Source: CAZMNY01 sp964567745 (GTDB taxonomy: Bacteria; Planctomycetota; Planctomycetia; Pirellulales; Pirellulaceae). From it: a stretch of 64,000 bases of DNA. Shown here piece after piece: positions 17,134-26,105 of the stretch; position 1 is the first letter of the stretch; each line of letters begins with the position of its first letter. A program made the position numbers and the translations under genes. The notes under the pieces are model-generated. The model saw nothing but the letters and a program-made list of their open reading frames with translations, searched no databases and had not been told where the DNA came from. The DNA is taken from contig CAZMNY010000007.1 of assembly GCA_964567745.1 (NCBI GenBank), positions 124,001-188,000 of the forward strand, read 5' to 3'.

Positions 17134-17982
17134 ATGCCGATTTTGGAAGTCAAGGGTTTGGTAAAAACCTATGGTCGGCGGACGGTTGTCAATGGCATCG
17201 ACTTCGAAGTCGATGCGGGACAGCTCGTCGGGCTGTTGGGCTCCAATGGCGCCGGCAAGACGACTAGTTTTCGGATGGCGTGCGGCTTGGTCGAGCCCGA
17301 CCGGGGCAAGGTGTTGCTCAACGGCGTCGACGTGACTCAATGGCCCATGTACCGGCGAGCTCGCGACGGGGGGATGGGCTACCTGGCTCAGGAGTCGAGT
17401 GTTTTTCGCAAGCTCACGGTGGAGCAGAATTTGCTTTGCATGCTGGAGCTTTTGGGAATCAAAGGTAAGGCTCGAAAGAATCGTTGCAATGAGCTGCTTG
17501 AGCAATTCCAGATCACCAAGATTCGCAAGTCGAAGGCGGCCGGGTTGTCGGGGGGCGAGAAGCGCCGCCTCGAGATCGCTCGTTGCCTGGTCTCTGAGCC
17601 CGACGTAATCATGCTTGACGAGCCGTTTGCGGGAATCGATCCGGTGACGGTTCAGAATATTCAAGGTGTGATCAACGAGTTAGTCGATCAGGGAATTGGG
17701 ATCTTTATCACAGACCACGCCGCTCGTGAAATCCTTCAAATCGTCGATCGCTGCTACGTGATTCACGACGGCCAGGTGATGGTTCACGGCACTCCGGCCG
17801 AGGTGAAACGTCATCCCGAAGTTCGCCGCAAGTACTTGGGCGATTTCGATACGCCCGCCTCTCCCGCGGTCCAAACCGCCGGCCCCCCCGAACCGCATTT
17901 TCGAGCCAAGAAGAAGACGGGCCGCAACCGTCGCCGGGCTTCGATACACGAGCAAGACACACTCGATGCAAACGGCCAATAA
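17134..17982 (+). CDS. lptB: ABC transporter ATPase, LptB type
   Basis: The 282-residue protein has Walker A GSNGAGKTT (~37-45), a Q-loop in GYLAQESSVFRKLTVEQN, the signature LSGGEKRRLEIARCL, Walker B VIMLDEPFAGIDP and the switch His in ITDHAARE. The Q-loop and H-loop sequences and the phrase FAGIDP-V-T-V-Q are those of LptB, the ATPase that powers lipopolysaccharide extraction from the inner membrane with LptFG. The family is about 240 residues; here a basic Pro/Arg-rich tail of about 40 residues (AKKKTGRNRRRAS) is added. No LptF, LptG, LptC or LptA is adjacent; the partner genes must be elsewhere. The gene follows the signal peptidase gene by 80 bases and is probably co-transcribed. Confidence 0.88.
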   Translation: MPILEVKGLVKTYGRRTVVNGIDFEVDAGQLVGLLGSNGAGKTTSFRMACGLVEPDRGKVLLNGVDVTQWPMYRRARDGGMGYLAQESSVFRKLTVEQNLLCMLELLGIKGKARKNRCNELLEQFQITKIRKSKAAGLSGGEKRRLEIARCLVSEPDVIMLDEPFAGIDPVTVQNIQGVINELVDQGIGIFITDHAAREILQIVDRCYVIHDGQVMVHGTPAEVKRHPEVRRKYLGDFDTPASPAVQTAGPPEPHFRAKKKTGRNRRRASIHEQDTLDANGQ

Positions 17983-17999
17983 GTGGCTGACTAAGCCTA

Positions 18000-18080
18000 G
18001 CCGTCTCTCCGCCATCATGCGCGCCGGTCCAAGAACCCGCCGTCTCTCCCGGACCCTCACGCGTCGGGGGAGAGACGGCT
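18000..18080. repeat. Dispersed hairpin repeat, family A, copy 2
   Basis: GCCGTCTCTCCC at 18039-18050 pairs perfectly with GGGAGAGACGGC at 18068-18079; the loop reads GGACCCTCACGCGTC. A half copy, CCGTCTCTCC, sits at 18001-18010. The element lies between the convergent lptB and dapL genes. It matches 1243-1290 in opposite orientation. Confidence 0.65.
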
Positions 18081-18104
18081 GGGTTGTGATGCGGCGCGGT
18101 GTTC

Positions 18105-19340
18105 TCAGTCCCAGACGAGCTGCATGGCTTGCAGGCGTTTTTCGGTCTCGGCCATCATCGCGTCTTCGGCGGCCTCATCGGCGGCTTCGTAGGTGACGGA
18201 AAATCGCAGGAAGTTGCCGGCGTCATCCCAAGGCACTGTGCAGATCGACTGTTCGGTGATCAGTCGCTGGCCGGCCGCTTCGCCGTTCTCAAAAGTCACG
18301 CCATCACGTTGGCGACTGGGTGACTTGGCGTAAAGGAAATAGGTTCCCCCCGGCATCGAACATTGGAAGCCACAACGAGTCAGCATGGCGACGAGCTTTT
18401 CCAATCGTCGTTTGTACTTCGCGTTGATCGCAGCCGGAATCGACTCGTCGTCGAGCGCTGCTGCGGCAGCTTTCTGGATTGCGATAAATTGTCCGGAGTC
18501 GCAGTTGTCTTTGACATCGGAGAAGGCTTGAACGATCTTTGCGTTTCCGCAAACCCAGCCGATTCGCCAACCGATCATGTCGAATCCCTTCGAAAGCGAG
18601 TGGATTTCAACACCGACATCTTTCGCGCCGGGGATCGACAGGAAGCTCAGCGGCTGGCCATCGTAGGTCAGGACGAGATGCGCCGCGTCTTGGACGACGA
18701 CGTAGTTGTGTTTCTTGGCGTGGGCAATGACCGACTCGTAGAACTCACGGGTGGCGACTTTGCCCGTCGGGCTATTGGGGTAGTTAAGCACGAGCAGTTT
18801 GGTGCGTTCCAAGACGTCGGCCGGGATCCCGTCCAAGTCGGGAAAGAAACCGTTCTCTTCAAGCAAGGGGAGGCAGTGCACTTCGCCGCCGTAGTATTTG
18901 GTGTGAGTTCCGGCGACTGGGTAGCCCGGGACAGTCATCAGGCAGACGTCGCCCGGATTGATGAAGCACGCGGGCATCATCGAAAGTGCGGTTTTTGAGC
19001 CGATGCAATGATTGATTTCCGATTGCTCGTCCAAGTCGACGCCAGCAAAGCGTTTCATGAATCGAGCGGCAGCGACCTTGAACTCAGAAATCCCATTGTC
19101 GGCGTATCCGCGATTCTCACTCAGGTTAATCTCAGCGGCCATCCGCTCGCGAACCAACGCGGGCGCCATCTCGTCATTCTCACCGATGCCGAAATCAAGA
19201 AGCTTGCGATCGGGGTAATCGGCTAGGGCTTGTCGCTTGGCTCGCTTGATCTTCTCAAACTTGTAGATCTCCGTGCCCTTGCCATATTTGGCGCCGCCAA
19301 TTCGATCGGCGAAAAGTTGTTGAAAATACGGATCGCTCAT
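18105..19340 (-). CDS. dapL: LL-diaminopimelate aminotransferase
   Basis: This 411-residue class I/II PLP-dependent aminotransferase converts tetrahydrodipicolinate directly to LL-2,6-diaminopimelate, the one-step route to meso-DAP and lysine. Visible marks are IGENDEMAP (~52-60), the aromatic YADNGISEFK, the PGYPVAGTHTKYYGG segment, NYPNSPTGKVA, the PLP-binding SLSKGFDMIGWR with Lys251, and FLRFSVTYEAADEAAEDA at the end. The length matches the family (about 410). DapL is the usual lysine route in planctomycetes, though the DapL and succinylase pathways cannot be compared in this window. It stands 10 bases downstream of the DUF58 gene's stop on the same strand, separated functionally from the MoxR operon but possibly read through from it. 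Confidence 0.93.
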   Translation of the reverse strand: MSDPYFQQLFADRIGGAKYGKGTEIYKFEKIKRAKRQALADYPDRKLLDFGIGENDEMAPALVRERMAAEINLSENRGYADNGISEFKVAAARFMKRFAGVDLDEQSEINHCIGSKTALSMMPACFINPGDVCLMTVPGYPVAGTHTKYYGGEVHCLPLLEENGFFPDLDGIPADVLERTKLLVLNYPNSPTGKVATREFYESVIAHAKKHNYVVVQDAAHLVLTYDGQPLSFLSIPGAKDVGVEIHSLSKGFDMIGWRIGWVCGNAKIVQAFSDVKDNCDSGQFIAIQKAAAAALDDESIPAAINAKYKRRLEKLVAMLTRCGFQCSMPGGTYFLYAKSPSRQRDGVTFENGEAAGQRLITEQSICTVPWDDAGNFLRFSVTYEAADEAAEDAMMAETEKRLQAMQLVWD

Positions 19341-19350
19341 AATTTCTATC

Positions 19351-20766
19351 CTAAAGCAAATGGCGAGCTTTGATTTCGAGGTATTGGTTGATCAGCTTAG
19401 CTGTCATGTTCTCGGGAAATACGTCGAGCGCCAAGACGCCCTGGTGTTGCAAATCGACGATCACCTGCTGCCGCCAGGTAAGAATCTCCGCAGCGGCAGC
19501 GGCGCGAAACAGTGAGTGTTCCGTCCCCCGAGCGTGCGGGTTGTCGGCTGCTTCGTACAGCCTGTGGTCTCTTAGTAGGACGCCGAGCGGCAAGTGTCGA
19601 CCCACGAGCACTGACAGATACTCGTGCAGCTGATTTGCGTTCACTTCGTCGATGAGGTTGCTTATCAGCACCACCAAGGATCGCTTCTTGCAAAACTTGG
19701 AAAGATGCAAAAACGCATCGTCGTAACGAGACTCGACAAGATCAGGGAACTGGTTGTGCGAGGCATGCAGCAACTGGTTCATCTGGTGCATTCCGGCGCG
19801 AGCCGGCACGAATGACCTCACCTGATCGGAAAAGCAGAGCATGCCAACCGAATCGCCTCGCTGCAGGGCGACATAACTGAGCATCAGCATGGCGTTGAGC
19901 GAGTGGTCGAGCAGATTGATGCCTTCGGATTCGTTGGTCATCATGCGGCCGCAGTCGACCATGAAAATAACTCGCTGGCTTTGATTCGCCTGAAAGTCCT
20001 TCACGGTCAACTTGCGTCGTCTCGCGGTGGCTCGCCAGTCTATATGCCGGTAGTTGTCGTCGTGCGAGTAGTCTCGCAGCCGTTCGAATTCGTTGTCCTG
20101 GCCAATCCGGCGCGTGCGGCGAACGCCCAACAGGCTGAGTCGATTCGTTCGAGCCAGCATGGCGTATTCGCCGAGTTGACGCAGATCGGGGTAAACATGA
20201 ATAACGGTTTCCGTAGGAATCTCGAGAAACCGTTGCCAGAGAAGGAACCGACTGCGGACGCGTATATAGACCTTGTTCAAATCAAACGTGCCGCGCTTGG
20301 TCGATTGAAAACGATAGGTCAATACAGCCTGAGTGTGGCCGTCAAGATGCAACGTGAACTCTTCCGGGTCTCGCTCGAATTCTTGCGGGACGTCATCGCG
20401 AATGGAAAGTTTGAGCGTTCGTTTGGAGACATTCGCGACAGTCAGCTCGACCGATTGTGGTTTCCGCAGCGACGCAACTCGGCTCGTCGAACGATGGGCG
20501 GTAAAGTCAGCCGCCCTGGGCAGCAAGAGCAAGTCCACGACCAAGACAACCAGGATGACGACATCGAGCGCCAGCGCGACGATGGCGATTTGCGGTTGAA
20601 ACGCGACGATCAGCGCGGCGGCGCAAGGCGCGATGAACAGCAAAGCCGTTGGCATGGCTGGAAAGATTCGTGCTCGCGCGAGCGGGATGAACACGATCAT
20701 CAAGACGACGATCAGCGCCGGAAACGTTCCGTCGCTGGCAATCGCATTCTGGATGGTTTCGTTCAT
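19351..20766 (-). CDS. DUF58 protein (VWA-like partner of MoxR)
   Basis: The 471-residue protein has two to three N-terminal membrane helices (LIVVLMIVFIPLARA and ALLFIAPCAAALIVAF...ALALDVVILVVLVVDLLL). A beta-rich middle part follows, then the DUF58 core: EFERLRDYSHDDNYRHIDWRATARRRKLTVKDF, and a von Willebrand A-like region beginning QRVIFMVDCGRMM. The MIDAS-like D-x-G-R-M-M replaces the classic DxSxS. DUF58 proteins work with MoxR AAA+ ATPases, probably as chaperone-like modules for envelope or metal-centre assembly. The gene is last in the operon, starting one base after the MoxR gene's stop region (20766/20768). A 70-bp piece of a related gene occurs at 27030-27100. Confidence 0.9.
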   Translation of the reverse strand: MNETIQNAIASDGTFPALIVVLMIVFIPLARARIFPAMPTALLFIAPCAAALIVAFQPQIAIVALALDVVILVVLVVDLLLLPRAADFTAHRSTSRVASLRKPQSVELTVANVSKRTLKLSIRDDVPQEFERDPEEFTLHLDGHTQAVLTYRFQSTKRGTFDLNKVYIRVRSRFLLWQRFLEIPTETVIHVYPDLRQLGEYAMLARTNRLSLLGVRRTRRIGQDNEFERLRDYSHDDNYRHIDWRATARRRKLTVKDFQANQSQRVIFMVDCGRMMTNESEGINLLDHSLNAMLMLSYVALQRGDSVGMLCFSDQVRSFVPARAGMHQMNQLLHASHNQFPDLVESRYDDAFLHLSKFCKKRSLVVLISNLIDEVNANQLHEYLSVLVGRHLPLGVLLRDHRLYEAADNPHARGTEHSLFRAAAAAEILTWRQQVIVDLQHQGVLALDVFPENMTAKLINQYLEIKARHLL

Positions 20767-20767
20767 C

Positions 20768-22177
20768 TTAGATTCTCGGCACCTCCACCGAGCGGATCAG
20801 TTCGGCGAGCAAGACGTCAACGCGATGTCCTTCCACTTCGGCTTCCGCTGTGAGGATCACGCGGTGTCTCAGAGCGGGTACGGCGATCCTGACGACATCA
20901 TCCGGCACGGCATAGTCGCGACCTTGAAACGCCGCCAGCGTTCTGGCGGCCTGCATCAAAGCCAATCCGGCCCGCGGCGAGGCGCCCATGTGGAAATGCC
21001 GCCATTCTCGCGTGCGGCGGACGATCTTGTTGATATAGTCGATCAAGCTCTCGTCGACTCGAACGTCTGAGTTCTCATGGGTGATCTGCAGAATCTCCTC
21101 TTGCGACGTCACCACCTCAACTTCGTCCTCCAGCCGCTTGTCTAAATCGACCTGCTGGCTATGGAGCGAGAGAATTTTCGCCTCCTCGGACTCCAGTGGA
21201 TAGTCGGCAACGAGCTTGAACATGAATCGATCGAGCTGGGCCTCGGGGAGGTTGTACGTCCCTTCCGATTCGATCGGATTCTGAGTCGCCATGACCAAAA
21301 ACGGTCGCTCGATAACATGGGTCTGTCCGTCCACAGTGACTCGGTACTCTTGCATGATTTCGAGCAGAGCCGCGTGAGTCTTGGCGGGCGAACGATTGAT
21401 TTCGTCGGCCAACAGCAACTGCGTAAACACGGGACCCGGACGAAAGCGAAATTCTTGAGTCTTCATGTCGAACAGCGGAGCGCCGGTGATGTCGGACGGC
21501 ATCAAGTCGGCGGTAAATTGAATCCGGCCGAAATCACATCCAAGCACACGCGCGAGCGTTCGGATGAAAAGTGTCTTTCCGAGTCCCGGCACGCTTTCGA
21601 TGAGAATGTGGCCAGAGGAGAACAACGCCACCAACGTGCCCAGCACCATTTCATCTTGGCCGACGTAGATCTTCGCAATCTGCTCGGTCAGTCGGTCGAA
21701 CAACCGCTTGGTCGCCGTGTCGCGGCTTGGCGCATTCGCAGCCGACTCCCCTGATGAACTCGGCCCATCCTCGGCAACGGTCAGTTGGACGTCGGGGGAG
21801 TGAGCCCCACTGTCCGTCGCGGCGTCGCCGCTCGACCCAGCTCCAATCGACCCGGCGCCGCTGCCTATCGATCCACCTGCCCTGCCAATCGATCCAGCTC
21901 CGCTTGCCCCGAATGAGGAGGTCGAGCTGGGCGCAGTCGACGATCCAAAGGGTGCGCTGGGCAAGGCGCTCGCGTCCGACGAGCCAGCCATCGAAGTCGG
22001 CGCGGGTTGGTCCGTTGCGGACGCCGGATCGCCCGGCGCTGCGGAAGGAACCGTCTGGACCATGCCGCACTCCGGGCACTTGGCTTGAGCGCCGACGCTC
22101 GTCGACGGCACGTTGAGCCGCTTGCTGCATTTGACGCACTGAAATGTCGTCACATTAGTTGGGTTCGTCGAATTCAT
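20768..22177 (-). CDS. MoxR-family AAA+ ATPase with N-terminal zinc ribbon
   Basis: The 469-residue protein begins with a zinc-ribbon-like module (FQCVKCSKRLNVP...AKCPECGMVQTVPS, Cys near 14, 17, 34 and 37). A low-complexity Ser/Gly/Ala stretch follows (~60-135, with repeated GAGSIG). The MoxR ATPase fills the rest: Walker A ESVPGLGKTLFIRTLA, RIQFTADLMPSDITG, Walker B LLLADEINRSPAKTHAALLEIMQEY, sensor 1 MATQNPIESEGTYNLPEAQLDRFMF. MoxR ATPases usually run about 320-350 residues; the extra N-terminus accounts for the excess. They act as co-chaperones with DUF58/VWA proteins. The zinc ribbon plus flexible linker is a feature of some planctomycete members and may tether a client. The downstream DUF58 gene follows immediately. 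Confidence 0.92.
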   Translation of the reverse strand: MNSTNPTNVTTFQCVKCSKRLNVPSTSVGAQAKCPECGMVQTVPSAAPGDPASATDQPAPTSMAGSSDASALPSAPFGSSTAPSSTSSFGASGAGSIGRAGGSIGSGAGSIGAGSSGDAATDSGAHSPDVQLTVAEDGPSSSGESAANAPSRDTATKRLFDRLTEQIAKIYVGQDEMVLGTLVALFSSGHILIESVPGLGKTLFIRTLARVLGCDFGRIQFTADLMPSDITGAPLFDMKTQEFRFRPGPVFTQLLLADEINRSPAKTHAALLEIMQEYRVTVDGQTHVIERPFLVMATQNPIESEGTYNLPEAQLDRFMFKLVADYPLESEEAKILSLHSQQVDLDKRLEDEVEVVTSQEEILQITHENSDVRVDESLIDYINKIVRRTREWRHFHMGASPRAGLALMQAARTLAAFQGRDYAVPDDVVRIAVPALRHRVILTAEAEVEGHRVDVLLAELIRSVEVPRI

Positions 22178-22236
22178 GCAGTTATCAATTGCTCCTGAGC
22201 ACGAGCTCTGAGATCAGCCTCTCGCCCACATAGGCG

Positions 22237-23505
22237 CTAAGACTCGCGATCTCGCCGAACATGCTCTTCGTAGTGCTTAAGTCTTTCCAAAGCGTAGTCA
22301 CGGTTTCTTGTGATCGCGACCAAACTCCCAACGGCGTCGATGTGTTTGCCAAAATCGGCAACGCCCAAATCTTTCAAGCTCGACGCGCGACCGAAAATCG
22401 GGAACGTGATCAAGCAGGCAAATAGTCCCAACACGAAAAGATGAATGATGAGAAAGCCGAGCGGCCAAATCGTGATCATCGTAAATCCGCTCTTCACTCC
22501 ATCATCCGGTTCCGTGTCATAGATTCTCAAACGTAGCGGCGTCTGCTCCAAGAACACGACTTTCCCTGGTCCGTCGTATTCACATTGCTCGATCAACTTA
22601 CCGGCAAGTTTTCTGTGCTCGCGATTGACCAAAGGGTAGTTGAGCAAAAAAGAGCCGTTCGCGACAACGATCACATTGCCCGAGAGCCCTCGGTCTGCGT
22701 AGCCGTACTGCCCGGGTTGCTTCACGATTCGATATGCCAGCAAATCGCCTTTGCTGCCGCCCGAGCGGAGCAGAACTTCCAACTCCTGAGATTCTTCGTC
22801 GGTCGGCGCAACGACGGTGGCAGCCGACTCGATCGACAGTTTGTCCGTGTCGATTCCCTGCGCCCATCCAGAGTCGCTGTCGAGCGACGTTATCGTCTTG
22901 AATTTCTTTCGCGGTGCAAAGCTAAACCATCGGCATTCAGCCGGATCGTTCATCGCTCGACGATCGCTTTTGGCGACGTAGTCGGCTTGCGCCGCCTCTT
23001 CGTTAATCCAGCTGGCGTCTTCGGGCGTCGCTGACTGCTTGATTTGTCGCCAATACGCTGGGGCGGCGTCGTAGTCACGTCCAATAAAGACCAGCGTGCG
23101 GCCAACGTCCTCGCTCATCCACGTTTCGATCCAATCGATCTGCTCATCCGACGGCGGCGAAAAACTGTCCGGCGCCCAAACAATCGTGTCGGCCGTTTTC
23201 AGTTTGGGAGACAAACGGCGCCAGGAACTAGCTTCCCAGCCTCGCGATTCGAACATCGAGGCCAAGATCGATGTGCCGTTGACACTTTTGGAAGCGAGTA
23301 CGCCGCGTCGCCTACCGTACTCGTCGGCCAGATTCGGAGAACCGCAACCGCAATAGAGCAAAACTGAACTGGCGACGAAAACAACGATCGCCTTGACTGT
23401 GATCAATCGTAACATCGGCGCGGCGGACCCAACGCTGGCGATCCGGTCTTGACGGCCGGAAAGCGTATTCGCGGGAGAGGAGATTATCGAAATCGCGGCG
23501 CACAT
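22237..23505 (-). CDS. DUF4350-domain membrane protein
   Basis: A 422-residue protein with a membrane helix near the N-terminus (LRLITVKAIVVFVASSVLLYCGC), a long soluble part and a C-terminal helix (MITIWPLGFLIIHLFVLGLFACLITFPIFG). The soluble part begins YGRRRGVLASKSVNGTSILASMFESRGWEASSW and contains DTIVWAPDSFSPPSDEQIDWIETWM, the pattern of DUF4350 (GldG/unknown-binding fold) domains found with MoxR and DUF4129. Start: ATG at 23505 overlaps the TAA stop of the upstream DUF4129 gene by one base (TAATG), showing translational coupling; a longer in-frame extension to 23556 is less likely. The tail is cytoplasmic and charged (RLKHYEEHVRRDRES). Confidence 0.85.
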   Translation of the reverse strand: MCAAISIISSPANTLSGRQDRIASVGSAAPMLRLITVKAIVVFVASSVLLYCGCGSPNLADEYGRRRGVLASKSVNGTSILASMFESRGWEASSWRRLSPKLKTADTIVWAPDSFSPPSDEQIDWIETWMSEDVGRTLVFIGRDYDAAPAYWRQIKQSATPEDASWINEEAAQADYVAKSDRRAMNDPAECRWFSFAPRKKFKTITSLDSDSGWAQGIDTDKLSIESAATVVAPTDEESQELEVLLRSGGSKGDLLAYRIVKQPGQYGYADRGLSGNVIVVANGSFLLNYPLVNREHRKLAGKLIEQCEYDGPGKVVFLEQTPLRLRIYDTEPDDGVKSGFTMITIWPLGFLIIHLFVLGLFACLITFPIFGRASSLKDLGVADFGKHIDAVGSLVAITRNRDYALERLKHYEEHVRRDRES

Positions 23506-24254
23506 TAGTTGGCAGTCTCCGTGACAGTTTCGTGAAACTTGTCCAACTGACGCCACGACGCCTCGAAGTCGTCTCGCTCCAATCTGTGTTTGCCGAAGAA
23601 CGCTTCCTCAAACGAAATCATCGTCCGCTCGAGCAAGCTAAAAAGGTTGGGCACTTGCCGCAATTCGCCAAGGTACTGCCGGTTCGTCTTGCCTTTGCTC
23701 AGACGGATACAACGGTTCTTGTCGAGGTGCAAAAGCATATAGCTATACAGGTAGACGATCGCTTCGTTGAAATCGCCATCCTGATAAAACCGTCTCGCTT
23801 GTTCGAGCAAATCGGCGTTGGGTTCTCGAACATTGAAGGGCAGCTGTTCGATCCGAGCTTCGTCGGTGAGAACCTGCACGTGTTCGCCGACATCTCGTTC
23901 CCGCCGCTGCTCAAGTCTCAGATAGGCTCGCACCAGCGCGTAAACAATCAGACTGAGAATGAGAACAAGCGCGGCGATGAAAATGAACCGAATGAACTGG
24001 CCGAACCAGATAGCGTTGCCGGCTTGAAAGTTCCAATCGGGCCACCATTTCGGCGCGTTCCGCGGCTGCGGAATCGGTTGCACATCCTCTTTTTCGGCGT
24101 CGTACCAAGGCAAGCCAGCTCGCCCCAACGCGCGTCCCGCGTCGTCGACCGATTCTTGAGCTGACGCAGAATGGATGCTGGTCGGCGCCAACACGGCTAG
24201 CGCGAAGAATGCGAATGTAAGGGCAAGTTGGCGGATGGTCGAAGTGGAGTGCAT
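23505..24254 (-). CDS. DUF4129-domain membrane protein
   Basis: A 249-residue protein with a signal peptide (MHSTSTIRQLALTFAFFALAVLAPTSIHSASAQ), a short periplasmic segment with WWPDWNFQAG, one membrane helix (IFIAALVLILSLIVYALVRAYL) and a cytoplasmic helical domain. That domain (LLEQARRFYQDGDFNEAIVYLYSYMLLHLDKNRCIRLSKGKTNRQYLGEL) is the DUF4129 motif, in which a small helical bundle carries the G-K-T-N-R-Q-Y pattern. The ATG at 24254 overlaps the upstream stop by one base (TGATG), and the gene's own stop overlaps the next ATG, so it is coupled on both sides. DUF4129 commonly accompanies MoxR/DUF58 and, in some bacteria, transglutaminase-like proteins. Confidence 0.87.
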   Translation of the reverse strand: MHSTSTIRQLALTFAFFALAVLAPTSIHSASAQESVDDAGRALGRAGLPWYDAEKEDVQPIPQPRNAPKWWPDWNFQAGNAIWFGQFIRFIFIAALVLILSLIVYALVRAYLRLEQRRERDVGEHVQVLTDEARIEQLPFNVREPNADLLEQARRFYQDGDFNEAIVYLYSYMLLHLDKNRCIRLSKGKTNRQYLGELRQVPNLFSLLERTMISFEEAFFGKHRLERDDFEASWRQLDKFHETVTETAN

Positions 24255-25177
24255 CAGACGGCTGGCTCCGAAAACAACCTCGACGCCTCGGCCTTGAGTC
24301 TCAGTTCCAATTCCCAACCCTCGCCCTCAATCCGTCGATTCAAATAGTTCAAGAATCGCGTGACGGAGACAAAACCAGCCGCGAGCCAGCACGAGACTGG
24401 GACGACAATATGCTGCAGCACCGGCCCAATTCCCCAACTGTTGAACAGGACTCCGCCCAGCGAGTAGACCAAGTTGATCATCGAAAGCGATAGCACGATA
24501 GCGAACACGCAGCCGGTCAGAAACCGAACGAATGCCGTGCTGTCGTCGCGATGCAAACGAGCGCTGCGAACGCCCGCCGTCAACTGGCCAGGGCGAGGTC
24601 GAAAGAGCGGATTGCGTTCGAGCACCAGCAGTTCATTGATATATGGTCGAACTGCCCGAGCGAGCAGATTGCCCATGAGCAAGCACGCGAAGAGGACTTC
24701 CGCAAAATAGAGTTCGTCATCTTTGTCGATCATCATCACGAGGAAGATTGACAACAGTCCGCCGCGAACAAGCCCTTGAGCATACAGCAGCGAAACGATT
24801 CTCTGGAAGACATCCCGGATGACAACCAGGACGGAAAACTTGCCGAGAAACACATAGTCGCCAAGGAATCGCGTAATGAAGACGGTCGCCAGCGGCGCTT
24901 CAATTGTGATCAGTGAAATCATCCAAAAGTAGTGCCGGATTTTGTACCCGACGACGGCAACGTCATCATAATCTCGAGGGTCGATGTCAAGCATCCAACC
25001 GACGGCGAGATAGTTGAGAATAGCGAAGGGAGCGGCGCCTAATGCGAGCAGCAGCAACAACCGGCCGAAATTCTCGCGCAACACGAAGAGCGATAGATCC
25101 AGCGTCTCACTGGCTCCTCGTTCTCGAATCACGATATTCGTTTGGTCAAGCTGCAAGTTAGTCTCGCGGGTAGCCAA
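24254..25177 (-). CDS. Membrane protein of the MoxR operon, unknown function
   Basis: The 307-residue protein has about six hydrophobic segments: FVLRENFGRLLLLLALGAAPFAILNYLAVGWM, IRHYFWMISLITIEAPLATVFITRF, GLLSIFLVMMIDKD, FACLLMGNLLARAV, FLTGCVFAIVLSLSMINLVYSLGGVLF and HIVVPVSCWLAAGFVSVTRFLNYL. The ends are soluble. I do not recognise a named domain; in other planctomycete operons a comparable uncharacterised integral protein occupies this position between SpoIIM-like and DUF4129 genes. Its ATG region overlaps the SpoIIM gene by 20 bases and its stop overlaps the DUF4129 start, which supports a shared complex. Confidence 0.8.
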   Translation of the reverse strand: MATRETNLQLDQTNIVIRERGASETLDLSLFVLRENFGRLLLLLALGAAPFAILNYLAVGWMLDIDPRDYDDVAVVGYKIRHYFWMISLITIEAPLATVFITRFLGDYVFLGKFSVLVVIRDVFQRIVSLLYAQGLVRGGLLSIFLVMMIDKDDELYFAEVLFACLLMGNLLARAVRPYINELLVLERNPLFRPRPGQLTAGVRSARLHRDDSTAFVRFLTGCVFAIVLSLSMINLVYSLGGVLFNSWGIGPVLQHIVVPVSCWLAAGFVSVTRFLNYLNRRIEGEGWELELRLKAEASRLFSEPAV

Positions 25178-26105
25178 GAATCACAAAATAGAACATCAAC
25201 ATTAACGTCGACACGACGGCGATGGTCTGCTTGATAAATAGCGGCGCGGCCGATGGCGAAATGAACGCTTCAATCAACGCGGCGAGCACAAATAGCACGA
25301 CGCTGGCGCCGACGATCGGCATGATTCTTGGCGCGCAACGGCGCAGCGAATCGATACGATTGAACCCTTGCGTCCACATCCAACTAACACCGATTCGCAA
25401 TCCGGCGCCCGCGCCAAGTACGATTGCCGTCAACTCGAACGGGCCGTGTGCGGTGACGAATTCGAAGAAATTGTCTTTCTGTACAATGTCCGGCCGCGCC
25501 ATGTAGCCGAAGCTCGCGCCCAACACGGCCGCGTTGTAGAGCGTCACGAACATTCCAGGAATGACGAGGATTCCCCAGGCGAAGCATCGCAAACCAATGC
25601 CGGCATTGTTCAAAATGTAGAAGCCGACCATCCCGAAACTTCCGCCAGCAAGGGGCTCGTCGAAGCTCTTCTTCATTGCGTCCAGGTGTTCGATCGAAAG
25701 CAAGTCTTCAGCGTACGTCGGCCAAATGGTGGTGGAATAGGCGAGACCAGCGGACAGAATGAAGACGCCCCAGAAAAGACAAAACACCATCTGCACACAG
25801 CGATCATTGAAAATCCGCTGAGGCGAGTCGGCCAGGAGCACGTGAGCCCAATGTCGCCACTGGAGCTCCCGCGATCGATACATCACGTTGTGAGCGCGAC
25901 CGACCAATCGTTCCAAGTAGTCCACCGTGTTTGGAGGCAATTGATAGGCGTCGGCCAGAGCGAGATCGGCGCAGGCCGCTCGATAGAGTGAAGCAAAGCG
26001 AGTCACATGCGCAGCGGAGACTTTGCTTTGAGCCACGTCATCGCAAAGCGATTCTAGTTCCGACCAGTTCTTGCGTCGGCGTTTGACGAGTTCCGATACC
26101 TTCAC
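25158..26105 (-). CDS. SpoIIM (DUF95) family membrane protein
   Basis: The 315-residue protein starts MKVSELVKRRRKNWSELESLCDD. Its soluble N-terminal helical domain contains RFASLYRAACADLALADAYQLPPNTVDYLERLVGRAHNVMY, followed by a membrane domain of about six helices. The membrane part includes NNAGIGLRCFAWGILVIPGMFVTLYNAAVLGASFGYM and GPFELTAIVLGAGAGLRIGVSWM, the core pattern of stage II sporulation protein M (DUF95). In Bacillus SpoIIM recruits peptidoglycan hydrolases during engulfment; planctomycetes do not sporulate, and the family outside Firmicutes is usually linked to RDD and MoxR genes, as here. The start overlaps the RDD gene's stop by four bases (ATGA type). Confidence 0.9.
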   Translation of the reverse strand: MKVSELVKRRRKNWSELESLCDDVAQSKVSAAHVTRFASLYRAACADLALADAYQLPPNTVDYLERLVGRAHNVMYRSRELQWRHWAHVLLADSPQRIFNDRCVQMVFCLFWGVFILSAGLAYSTTIWPTYAEDLLSIEHLDAMKKSFDEPLAGGSFGMVGFYILNNAGIGLRCFAWGILVIPGMFVTLYNAAVLGASFGYMARPDIVQKDNFFEFVTAHGPFELTAIVLGAGAGLRIGVSWMWTQGFNRIDSLRRCAPRIMPIVGASVVLFVLAALIEAFISPSAAPLFIKQTIAVVSTLMLMFYFVILGYPRD

